A stretch of DNA of 63,170 nt from Chitinophagaceae bacterium UBA1946 (GTDB lineage Bacteria > Bacteroidota > Bacteroidia > Chitinophagales > Chitinophagaceae). The position numbers were made by a program, and so were the translations under genes. Below, piece by piece: positions 53,948 through 61,491 of the stretch. The notes beneath the pieces are model-generated. The model saw nothing but the letters and a program-made list of their open reading frames with translations. It searched no databases and was not told the origin of the DNA. The stretch is from the NCBI GenBank assembly GCA_002336815.1, contig DDEU01000035.1, positions 14,732 through 77,901 on the forward strand, in the 5' to 3' direction. Every line of letters starts with the position of its first letter. Within the stretch, counting starts at the first letter, position 1.

Positions 53948-54715
53948 TTAAAAAGGTTGATACCAGTTCCAGGCTCTTTCGTCAGGGGCAATTTTTTGCA
54001 GGGCAACCATGGAGGTTTGCAATCCCAGTTCCCTGTTGCCTTTGATCACTTCGCCAGAAAATATCTGGTGTTTCAAACCTGCTGGCAATAGTTTCGATAA
54101 TACCCGGAATGGGGCGGTTACCATGTTATCAAATAATTTTCTCTTGAAAAAGGCTTTTGTTTCTACACTATCAAGAAGCCGGTAACAGGGATAGTTAAGT
54201 AAGTAGCGGATGATCTTATTGATGGCGGGCATGGCAGCATCGTCAATAACGATAATACCCCCGGGTTCCATCATGCGGTTGAGATAGAAAAAATCAACCA
54301 GGGTATGGTCGAGTGTGTGATTGCCGTCGATAAATGCAAAATCAAATCTCCGTCCTTCAGACAGCAGTCGTGGCAATGCAATTTCCGACTGCTCTTCCAG
54401 CAGGCTGTAGTAGCCTATATTCGCCCGTTGCAGATTAGCCACACCAATATTTTTCCAATAAGTATTTTGTACCGGGTCCAGGATGGTATGCGTTGCGCCG
54501 GGAATATTATCGAGGGCAGAACAGATGTACAGCGAGGAAATGCCATAGGCAAAGCCTATTTCAATACAGTGCTTCGGTTGATGTTTTTCGATCAACTGCT
54601 GTAAGAACATTCCCTCGGCCATATCAATATTAGAACCAAGCGGATAGCTTTGTCCAAGGCTGTCGGTTACTGTTTTACTGGTGAAAATATCGTTGAGCAG
54701 TGCTGCTGCATTCAT
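53948..54715 (-). CDS. Class I SAM-dependent methyltransferase
   Basis: A 255-aa methyltransferase of the Methyltransf_24/O-methyltransferase type. The SAM-binding motif I is CIEIGFAYGISSLYIC (HCIEIGFAYG), and RRFDFAFIDGNHTLDHTLVDFFYLNRMMEPGGIIVIDD carries the conserved acidic metal and substrate residues. Start 54715 (MNAAALL) is preferred because the frame upstream has no family support. The substrate is unknown, perhaps a sugar or polyketide-like compound. It is convergent with the DUF1801 fusion gene and lies 97 bp from the XRE genes on the same strand. Confidence 0.85.
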   Translation of the reverse strand: MNAAALLNDIFTSKTVTDSLGQSYPLGSNIDMAEGMFLQQLIEKHQPKHCIEIGFAYGISSLYICSALDNIPGATHTILDPVQNTYWKNIGVANLQRANIGYYSLLEEQSEIALPRLLSEGRRFDFAFIDGNHTLDHTLVDFFYLNRMMEPGGIIVIDDAAMPAINKIIRYLLNYPCYRLLDSVETKAFFKRKLFDNMVTAPFRVLSKLLPAGLKHQIFSGEVIKGNRELGLQTSMVALQKIAPDERAWNWYQPF

Positions 54716-54812
54716 GTAACTGTGTTTTGCTGTAAAGTAATACAAATATCAGTACAACCTTAACAACAAAGGAGTTAACCTTTGGATGCAGGCAACAGCC
54801 AGTGTTTCGGCC

Positions 54813-55034
54813 TTAATTTTGGTCCTGGAATAATTCAGCAATATTTACCTCCAGCGCATTGCTGATCTTGAACAGCGACCGGATGGTGGGATTGGTTTGC
54901 CCTGTCTCGATCCTCGACAAACGGGCCTTTTCGAATTCACATTTGAAGGCAAGATCGTTCTGTGTCATTCTTCTTTTCTTGCGCAGGTCCCTGATCTTAG
55001 AACCCATCTGGCTTAGTAGTTTGGTTTCACCCAT
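54813..55034 (-). CDS. XRE-family helix-turn-helix regulator
   Basis: A 73-aa DNA-binding protein made almost wholly of a Cro/C1-type HTH (IRDLRKKRRMTQNDLAFKCEFEKARLSRIETGQTNPTIRSLFKISNALEVNIAELF). It is close in sequence and length to the protein at 55146-55361, its upstream neighbour, sharing the QNDLA, CEFEKA, SRIE and LFKI words. Its start lies 19 bp from a cluster of dyads at 55053-55104, which suggests that it, or its paralog, controls this promoter. Confidence 0.9.
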   Translation of the reverse strand: MGETKLLSQMGSKIRDLRKKRRMTQNDLAFKCEFEKARLSRIETGQTNPTIRSLFKISNALEVNIAELFQDQN

Positions 55035-55052
55035 GGATATTGTATTTTAATG

Positions 55053-55104
55053 AATCGTAAAGTTGGTAATTATCTGACCAACAGGAGGTAAACAGTTTAC
55101 GATT
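55053..55104. promoter_or_regulatory. Nested dyads in front of the XRE gene
   Basis: Three overlapping dyads: GTAAAC-A-GTTTAC (55088-55100, perfect), GTTGGT-N9-ACCAAC (55062-55082) and AATCGTAAA-N34-TTTACGATT (55053-55104). On the plus strand the outer stem is followed by T's (55105-55109), so it could also end a plus-strand transcript. They lie 19-70 bp upstream of the XRE start on the minus strand. Confidence 0.6.
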
Positions 55105-55145
55105 TTTTTGTAGTTATTATTCTACAGCGCCCCCGGGCCGGACGA

Positions 55146-55361
55146 TCAGTCTTTGAACAATTCTGCTATGGGCACATCCAATACCCGGCATATTTTGAAG
55201 AGTGTTTTCACCGTGGGGTTAGACTTGCCAGATTCAATCCTTGACATACTTGCCTTTTCAAATTCGCATTCTATGGCCAGGTCATTCTGGGTCATGTTCT
55301 TTTTTGTACGCAGCGCCCGGATATTCACGCCTATCTTGATCAGTAATTCTGGTTCTTTCAT
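55146..55361 (-). CDS. XRE-family helix-turn-helix regulator, paralog
   Basis: A 71-aa Cro/C1-type HTH protein (INIRALRTKKNMTQNDLAIECEFEKASMSRIESGKSNPTVKTLFKICRVLDVPIAELF-like; the start is here taken as MKEPELL at 55361). The open frame extends upstream to 55586 but those residues are not family-like. It is paralogous to the downstream XRE gene, 111 bp away on the same strand. It is divergent from the kinase gene at 55609, with a dyad at 55500-55540 in the shared region. Confidence 0.85.
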   Translation of the reverse strand: MKEPELLIKIGVNIRALRTKKNMTQNDLAIECEFEKASMSRIESGKSNPTVKTLFKICRVLDVPIAELFKD

Positions 55362-55499
55362 ATTGACATTATAATCCATACAAAAAAAAGTAAGAAGGCC
55401 TGATTGTTGGTTGTCTTTTACCACAATACTGATAACAGTCATGCTTTTTCGCTTCATTCCACAACTGCAAAGGTTTGCAGTTAAAAAAAGATTTTGTTT

Positions 55500-55540
55500 T
55501 GTTGATATAAATAGCAACTTTTGTGTATTATATATCAACA
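55500..55540. promoter_or_regulatory. Inverted repeat between XRE gene and kinase cassette
   Basis: Perfect 10-bp arms TGTTGATATA (55500-55509) and TATATCAACA (55531-55540), 21 bp apart, in the 247-bp divergent region. The left arm plus flank (GTTGATATAAATAGCAAC) resembles the sequence at 8153-8170. No -7 element is certain. Confidence 0.55.
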
Positions 55541-55608
55541 CGGATTGCTGTTGTTGCTTGACATATTTTGCCATTGCGCTGTTCAAACTTAGCTCTTAAA
55601 CTTACCTA

Positions 55609-58218
55609 ATGCAGCAGGTGCTTCATATCATTCCACCGGGTTTTGGTACAGAACCTTTTTTTTGCATCGATGCAAAGGGTGAAGTATTAACCTGTAACAA
55701 TGCTGCAGCAAATATTATCGAAGGGGTGACCGGCGCAGTCTCCGGTAAAAAGTTCAGTTCGTTTTTTACCGAGCCCTTCACGGCAGAAAAAATGCTGCAA
55801 CAAATTACTGCAACCGGCAGCGTTAGCAACCTGCCGCTTTTCCTGAAAAGTCATGGTAAACCAATACCAGTTACGCTGAATGCTTTCAGCATTACCGACC
55901 AGTTTGGGGAGCTCAACATATTTGTGGTGGCCAGTATCCAGCAACAGCCCGGAACGTTAAAGGCTCAATCGGGCGAACAACAACTATTATTTGCTTCCAT
56001 TGTAGATTCTTCAGAAGATGCCATCCTCAGCAAAACTCTGGATGGGGAAATTACCGGCTGGAACCCCGGCGCCCAAAAGATATTCCAGTATAGCGCCGCG
56101 GAGATCATTGGCCATTCCATCAGCATTCTTATTCCGCCACACCTGCAGGAGGAGGAAAAGAAGATCCTGCAGAAGATCAGCAGGGGACAAACCATCAGGC
56201 ATTACGAAACCGAAAGGGTTCGCAGGGATGGTACTATTATCAACGTTTCATTGACCATTTCTCCTATTAAAGATGCAACAGGCAAAGTGGTAGGTGCTTC
56301 CAAGATCGCAAGGGACATCACCGATAAGAAAAAAGCGGAAGAAGATTATCAAAAAAGCCTGAAACAAATTTCTGATTACCGGTATGCACTGGACGAATCT
56401 TCTATTGTAGCCATTACCGACCAGCGGGGTATCATCACATCTGTAAATGATAATTTTTGTAAAATATCCGGCTATAGCCGAAGTGAATTAATTGGGCAGG
56501 ATCACCGCATCATCAACTCTGGCCATCATGCAAAAACATTCGTTCGTGATTTATGGGTCACCATTGCCAATGGGAAAATATGGCGGGGCGAATTGATGAA
56601 CCGGGCAAAAGACGGAAGCATTTATTGGGTTGACACCACCATTGTTCCTTTTCTGAACGAACAGGGTAAGCCGTACCAGTATGTGGCCATCAGGGCTGAT
56701 ATCAGCAAACGGAAACAGGCCGAGCAGGAACTTGAACAAAGCAATTCACTGCTCGAAAAAGCAGAAGCACAGGCAGGTTTGGGCAGTTGGGAGATAGACG
56801 TTAACACGGGTAAAGGAAAATGGTCAAAACAGATGTTCCGTTTTTTTGGCCTGCCAACCGGTTCTGAAGCGCCTGCATTTGAGGATTACCTGCAGTGGGT
56901 GCACCCCGAAGACAGGGCCTACCTGCAGGAAGTAATGCTTGATTCCAAAGCGGGAAGGGCGCCGGTTTCAAAAGTGTACAGAACCAATCCTGACTTGTTG
57001 CCGCTTCGCTACCTGCTGCCTTCCTGGCAATTGGTAAACGACAGGCAGGGACGGCAATGGATGTTTGAAGGCACCTTGCTGGATATTACCGACCTGAAGC
57101 TTGCCGAGCAAAAAAACAAAGCCAGTGAAGAGATATATAAAACCATTGCCTCCAGCATTCCCGATTCTGTGATCTGTATCCTTGACAGGGACTACCGCTA
57201 CCTGCTGATAGAAGGTGATATGCTGGAAAAACTGGGTTATTCCAAAGCAAACCTGCTGGGGCAAAAAGCAAAAGATGCACTGGGTGCAAAAACTTTCGCA
57301 GAGGCGGAAATTGATTTTAAAAGAGCATTCAATGGTGAGATCGTAGGCCGGGAAAGCAGGCGGCTGGGGTATGATGTGATATCAAGATTTATTCCATTGA
57401 AGGATGAGCAGCAGCAGGTGTATGCCATCATGACCGTAACCATTGATATCACCAGGCTTAAAACCGCACAGCGCAGCATCATCGAAATGAACCATAGCCT
57501 GGAGCAAAAAATATCAGAGCGCACAGAGGAATTAAAGAAAAGCAATGACGAGCTCGAAGCCTTTTCTTATTCCGTATCTCACGACCTTCGGGCACCGCTG
57601 AGGGCTGTAAGCGGTTATGCCGGTATGCTGGAGGAAGACTACGATAAGGTGCTGGATGATGAGGCGAAAAGGTTGCTCGGAGAGATCCGCAACAATGCCA
57701 AAAGAATGGGTATGCTGATAGATGACCTGCTGAATTTTTCACGGCTGGGAAGAAAGGAAGTAGAGCGGTCGTTGATCGATATGAACAAGCTAACGGACTC
57801 GGCTATCCGTGAAATAGAACAGGCCACCACTCACCATGCACAGATCAGCTACCGTAACCTGATTCCAATAAAAGGTGATTACATGCTCATGCAGAATGTA
57901 ATGATCAATCTTATTTCAAATGCTATTAAATATTCCTCAAAGAAAGAAAGTCCGTTGATCACGATCAGTGCTGAAACAGATAACGGCGAGGTGATCTTCT
58001 GTATAACCGACAACGGGGTAGGCTTTGATATGGAATATATACACAAACTGTTTGGCGTATTCCAGCGTCTTCATGGTAATGATGAGTTTCCGGGCACAGG
58101 TGTAGGACTCGCCATTGTACAGCGCATCATTCAAAAGCACAAGGGAAGGGTGTGGGCGCTCGGAAAGCCCGGCGAAGGAGCTTCTTTTTATTTTGCTTTA
58201 CCACAGCAAACAAATTAA
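55609..58218 (+). CDS. Soluble five-PAS HisKA sensor kinase
   Basis: A 869-aa cytoplasmic histidine kinase, no membrane segment. About five PAS units fill residues 1-625. Unit 2 (LLFASIVDSSEDAILSKTLDGEITGWN) is very close to PAS 5 of the REC-PAS kinase at 39928-43989. HisKA has His658 (SVSHDLRAPLRAV), then HATPase with LISNAIKYS, DNGVGF and GTGVGLAI. It has the same layout as the 1403-aa kinase at 35225 but fewer PAS units. It heads the second copy of the three-gene cassette; the receiver gene follows after 9 bp. Confidence 0.93.
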   Translation: MQQVLHIIPPGFGTEPFFCIDAKGEVLTCNNAAANIIEGVTGAVSGKKFSSFFTEPFTAEKMLQQITATGSVSNLPLFLKSHGKPIPVTLNAFSITDQFGELNIFVVASIQQQPGTLKAQSGEQQLLFASIVDSSEDAILSKTLDGEITGWNPGAQKIFQYSAAEIIGHSISILIPPHLQEEEKKILQKISRGQTIRHYETERVRRDGTIINVSLTISPIKDATGKVVGASKIARDITDKKKAEEDYQKSLKQISDYRYALDESSIVAITDQRGIITSVNDNFCKISGYSRSELIGQDHRIINSGHHAKTFVRDLWVTIANGKIWRGELMNRAKDGSIYWVDTTIVPFLNEQGKPYQYVAIRADISKRKQAEQELEQSNSLLEKAEAQAGLGSWEIDVNTGKGKWSKQMFRFFGLPTGSEAPAFEDYLQWVHPEDRAYLQEVMLDSKAGRAPVSKVYRTNPDLLPLRYLLPSWQLVNDRQGRQWMFEGTLLDITDLKLAEQKNKASEEIYKTIASSIPDSVICILDRDYRYLLIEGDMLEKLGYSKANLLGQKAKDALGAKTFAEAEIDFKRAFNGEIVGRESRRLGYDVISRFIPLKDEQQQVYAIMTVTIDITRLKTAQRSIIEMNHSLEQKISERTEELKKSNDELEAFSYSVSHDLRAPLRAVSGYAGMLEEDYDKVLDDEAKRLLGEIRNNAKRMGMLIDDLLNFSRLGRKEVERSLIDMNKLTDSAIREIEQATTHHAQISYRNLIPIKGDYMLMQNVMINLISNAIKYSSKKESPLITISAETDNGEVIFCITDNGVGFDMEYIHKLFGVFQRLHGNDEFPGTGVGLAIVQRIIQKHKGRVWALGKPGEGASFYFALPQQTN

Positions 58219-58227
58219 ACCCGGCAG

Positions 58228-58671
58228 ATGGAACACAATGAAATCGAAATATTGCTGGTGGAAGACAATATGAATGATGCTGAAATGACCATTCGTACCC
58301 TCCGAAAAAAAAATCTTGTCAACCATGTACTCCACCTAAAAGATGGCGCCAGTGCCCTGCACTATCTTTTTGGAACGGGTGAGTTTACCGGGCGCAATAT
58401 CAGCCATACGCCAAAATTGATATTGCTTGACCTTAAAATGCCAAAGGTGGATGGACTGGAAGTATTGGAGAAAGTAAAACAGCAGGAACTTACCAAAACG
58501 ATCCCTGTGGTGGTGCTCACCTCCTCCCGTGAATCGCCGGATATTAAAAAAGCCTATGAACTCGGGGCTAACAGTTACATCGTAAAACCCGTAGACTTTG
58601 AAGGCTTTGTAAAAGCTATTTCGGAACTGGGCTTTTACTGGCTGCTCTTTAACCAGGATTCTTTTAAATAA
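58228..58671 (+). CDS. Stand-alone receiver protein, paralog
   Basis: A 147-aa single-domain response regulator, same length as and strongly similar to the one at 39460-39903. Shared words include LLVEDN, DAE-TIR, KL-LLD-KMPK, LTSSRE, LGANSYI and LGFYWLL-NQ. Phospho-acceptor Asp68 (LLDLKMPK) and Lys120 (YIVKPVDF) are present. It has no output domain. It lies between a HisKA kinase (9 bp before) and a REC-HisKA_3 kinase (19 bp after). Confidence 0.93.
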   Translation: MEHNEIEILLVEDNMNDAEMTIRTLRKKNLVNHVLHLKDGASALHYLFGTGEFTGRNISHTPKLILLDLKMPKVDGLEVLEKVKQQELTKTIPVVVLTSSRESPDIKKAYELGANSYIVKPVDFEGFVKAISELGFYWLLFNQDSFK

Positions 58672-58690
58672 CCCATACCAAATAACCTGC

Positions 58691-59767
58691 TTGAAAAACA
58701 AATTAAAAATACTGCACCTGGAGGACGAATCTTTCGACGTGGAACTGGTGGAAAGAGCTTTAAAAAAGGCAGATCTTTTTTTTGAAAAGATGGTGGTTGA
58801 CACTAAAATTGATTTTGAGAACGCACTCATTTCATTTGAGCCCGACATCGTTTTATCAGATCATTCCCTGCCGGCCTTTAATTCATTGGGAGCCATTAAA
58901 ATTGTAAACGACAGAGCGCCCGGCACGCCGGTGATATTGGTTACAGCCACGGTATCAGAAGAATTTGCAGTGAACATATTGCAACAGGGAGCATCAGACT
59001 ATGTGCTTAAAAATAATTTAAAAAGACTGCCATCTGCTGTGCTGGGCGCCATTGAAAAAGCTAAGGCGATCAAAGAAAAAAATTTTGCCGAATCGGCGCT
59101 GCAGCAATCGCACGGGCAGTTGCGTTCCCTTGCTTCGCATCTTCAAAACGTACGGGAAGAAGAACGATCGGCCATCGCAAGGGAAGTGCATGACGAACTG
59201 GGGCAGCAACTAACAGCGATCAAACTGGATATAGAATGGATGATGCTAAAATTATCTTCAGCAGAAACTGGCATCATTCAAAAAATGGAAGAGATGGAAA
59301 GTCTGGTGATCACAACTCTTAAGACCGTAAAGAAAATTGTTACCGAACTGCACCCGGCAATACTGGATAAGCTGGGCATCATTGAAGCCATCAAATGGCA
59401 GGCGCTGGAATTTGAAAAAAGAACTGGTATCAAAATACAACTCAGTCTTACTGCAGAAGACATTCATATTGGCCATAAAACGGCCATCGCTTTATTCCGC
59501 ATTGTGCAGGAATCACTTACCAATATAGCACGGCATGCAGCGGCAACCTCAGTTTCCTGCAGCTTACAAAAATGGGACAATGATATTTTTTTAATCATCA
59601 CAGATGATGGCAAGGGCTTTGAAATTTCCACGGCAGAAGGCAGGCAAACGCTGGGCATTTTGGGAATGAAGGAAAGAACGGTGATGGTAGGTGGCAAGTA
59701 TGAGATCAGCAGTGAGTCTGGTAAAGGCACCAAAATATTAGTAGTAATGCCTGTTACCGAATGTTGA
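58691..59767 (+). CDS. REC-HisKA_3 kinase without PAS
   Basis: A 358-aa protein. It starts at TTG 58691 (MKNKLKILHLEDES). The receiver (1-125) has Asp57 (IVLSDHSLP) and conserved Lys (YVLKNNL); VSEEFAVNILQQGASDYVLK is nearly the same as in the kinase at 39928. There is no PAS domain. HisKA_3 follows (His167 in REVHDELGQQL) and an ATPase domain (FRIVQESLTNIARHA, DDGKGF, LGILGMKERT). This is a short form of the 1353-aa protein and closes the second cassette. A NarL regulator gene faces it. Confidence 0.92.
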   Translation: MKNKLKILHLEDESFDVELVERALKKADLFFEKMVVDTKIDFENALISFEPDIVLSDHSLPAFNSLGAIKIVNDRAPGTPVILVTATVSEEFAVNILQQGASDYVLKNNLKRLPSAVLGAIEKAKAIKEKNFAESALQQSHGQLRSLASHLQNVREEERSAIAREVHDELGQQLTAIKLDIEWMMLKLSSAETGIIQKMEEMESLVITTLKTVKKIVTELHPAILDKLGIIEAIKWQALEFEKRTGIKIQLSLTAEDIHIGHKTAIALFRIVQESLTNIARHAAATSVSCSLQKWDNDIFLIITDDGKGFEISTAEGRQTLGILGMKERTVMVGGKYEISSESGKGTKILVVMPVTEC

Positions 59768-59826
59768 GTATAACAGTTAAAGCATAGTCATGAAATTTGC
59801 ATCCCGCCCAATTCCAATATCGTTGC

Positions 59827-59874
59827 AACCGGCAATGCGATGCCACTAGTGCTGCATTACCGGTTCTTTTTATT
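59827..59874 (+). terminator. Terminator of the second kinase cassette
   Basis: Stem AACCGG-C-AATGC / GCATT-A-CCGGTT (59827-59838 with 59854-59865) followed by CTTTTTATTTT. Confidence 0.75.
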
Positions 59875-59969
59875 TTAAATTTTATTTAGTTAAAATTAGA
59901 ATGCAGACGGTTGGTAACCCTGTGCTAAAAAGATAACATTGCAAACAACAGTGATTTCTTAAAGAAGGA

Positions 59970-60599
59970 TCAGGACAGGTGATAACTGTTGGCCAGTTCT
60001 TTTAATTCAAGCAGGTTACCAACACCCAGTTTTTCAAATACCCTTGCTTTATGTGTACCTACGGTAGAAGTTTGCAGGTTCAATGATTTTGATATTTCAC
60101 TTACTGTATTCCCGGAAAGCAACAGCGAGGCTATTTCAAATTCACGGTGCGACAATTTTTCAAACGGGTTATCGGGCGAATCAGAAAAAGAGCCATCTGC
60201 CAGCATCTCAGCCAGGGTTTCACTTACATACCTGCGGTTATTCAATACCAGGTTAATGGCTTTTTTAATTTCATCCAGTGAAGAATCTTTGGAAAGAAAT
60301 CCCCTGGCACCGGCTTTTAAAAAACGTTTGGCATAAATATTTTCTGCGCTCATGGAAAATATCAGCACTTTGGCATCAGGATATTTGATGTGGATATACT
60401 CCATCAAACCAAGGCTGTCGCTGTTGGGCATTTGTATATCCATCATAATGAGGTCGTACTTGCCTTCTTTCAATTTCTGCGTAGCGCTTTCCGTATCCTG
60501 CGCCTCAAATACTTCGCAAGGTTTATATATTTCAGCAAGAAGGCCCCTGATACCGGAGCGTACAACAACATGATCATCTACGAGTAAAAATTTTTTCAT
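59970..60599 (-). CDS. NarL/FixJ-type response regulator
   Basis: A 209-aa two-domain response regulator. The receiver domain has acidic Asp8-Asp9 (LLVDDHVVVR), phospho-acceptor Asp54 (LIMMDIQMP) and Lys104 (FLSKDSS). The C-terminal LuxR-type HTH (KLSHREFEIASLLLSGNTVSEISKSLNLQTSTVGTHKARVFEKLGV) binds DNA. HisKA_3 kinases normally pair with this class, and three such kinases lie in this window, two of them within 2 kb. It is convergent with the short REC-HisKA_3 kinase. Confidence 0.93.
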   Translation of the reverse strand: MKKFLLVDDHVVVRSGIRGLLAEIYKPCEVFEAQDTESATQKLKEGKYDLIMMDIQMPNSDSLGLMEYIHIKYPDAKVLIFSMSAENIYAKRFLKAGARGFLSKDSSLDEIKKAINLVLNNRRYVSETLAEMLADGSFSDSPDNPFEKLSHREFEIASLLLSGNTVSEISKSLNLQTSTVGTHKARVFEKLGVGNLLELKELANSYHLS

Positions 60600-60738
60600 A
60601 AGAGCGCTATTGGTTGAACAAAAATAAGGGATCGATAACTATATTAAAGGTAGACAAGTTTCGATATACTTCGGACATTTAGTTCTATAATTTATGATTC
60701 TGGCATCTTAGATATTTGTACAAGTATTACTAAAACCA

Positions 60739-60873
60739 ATGTATAAGATGAGCCACTTCTTAGTGTATGTTGTATCAAAGAACAAAAACAAGCTTTATTC
60801 CGGCAAAACATCTGTAACTGCAATACAGCATGCCGGAAGAAGACTTCCGGTATTCAAAAAAATAAGGCAATGA
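60739..60873 (+). CDS. Small ORF overlapping the next start (ATGA), GIY-YIG-like N-terminus
   Basis: An open frame of 44 codons (ATG 60739, with a second in-frame ATG at 60748) whose TGA overlaps the ATG of the redoxin-like gene by 4 nt. FLVYVVSKNKNKLYSGKTS resembles the start of small GIY-YIG proteins, including the nine-residue gap between the two Tyr. The following helix with the catalytic Arg is missing, so it would be a truncated form or a coincidence. ATTTGTACAA at 60715 precedes it, similar to the promoter at 3957. It could work as a coupling leader peptide. Confidence 0.35.
   Translation: MYKMSHFLVYVVSKNKNKLYSGKTSVTAIQHAGRRLPVFKKIRQ
60833..60850. repeat. Hairpin just upstream of the redoxin-like gene
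   Basis: A perfect 7-bp stem CCGGAAG / CTTCCGG with an AAGA loop inside the small ORF, 20 bp before the ATG at 60870. Confidence 0.55.
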
Positions 60874-61481
60874 AAATGCCCGCCAGGAAAATAATGCTTT
60901 GCTGCTGGTTGCTGGTGATCGCTACCGGTATCGGCTTTTTGTTCTGGCACAACGAATGGAAATTCAATTTGCCAACGCCTGTGCCTGCCGGCTATCAACC
61001 AGTGGCAACAGGCAGTTTGATCAATATTGGCGCTATCACCGGTATTAAAACAGGCAAACCCGTCTTCTTACATTTTTTTAATCCATCCTGTCCCTGCTCA
61101 AGATTTAATTTAACGCATTTTAAAAGCCTTGTAAGAAAATATGGTGATCGTATCAGCTTTGCAGTAGTAATAATTGGCAATGATCAAAACTACAATGCAG
61201 GTTTTATACAATACAAATATGATCTTGCGATCCCGGTTCTATTCAACCCCTCAATCGCCGCAGCCTGTGGTGTGTACTCCACCCCGCAGGCCGCCATCAT
61301 TGATGCAGATAATAAACTTTGGTATCGTGGCAATTACAATAAGAGCCGCTATTGCACCGCACCCTCAAGCAATTATGCACAAATAGCAGTTGATTCATTA
61401 CTGGCGCACCACCGGCAACCACTCTTAAGCGAAGCGGCCTTTAAAAGTTATGGCTGCCAGGTGCCGTATTGCAAAAAATAA
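60870..61481 (+). CDS. Membrane-anchored thioredoxin-like (DUF6436-type) protein
   Basis: A 203-aa protein with an N-terminal span (MLCCWLLVIATGIGFLFW) and a periplasmic thioredoxin-like domain. VFLHFFNPSCPCSRFNLTHF holds a CPC pair in the place of the usual CxxC, and FNPSIAAACGVYSTPQAAIIDADNKLWYRGNYN carries the cis-Pro-like YSTPQA region. The pair of adjacent Cys with one residue between them is uncommon and would limit ordinary disulfide exchange. It is 10 bp upstream of the membrane kinase gene, and the start overlaps a small ORF. Confidence 0.8.
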   Translation: MKMPARKIMLCCWLLVIATGIGFLFWHNEWKFNLPTPVPAGYQPVATGSLINIGAITGIKTGKPVFLHFFNPSCPCSRFNLTHFKSLVRKYGDRISFAVVIIGNDQNYNAGFIQYKYDLAIPVLFNPSIAAACGVYSTPQAAIIDADNKLWYRGNYNKSRYCTAPSSNYAQIAVDSLLAHHRQPLLSEAAFKSYGCQVPYCKK

Positions 61482-61491
61482 AAACACAACA

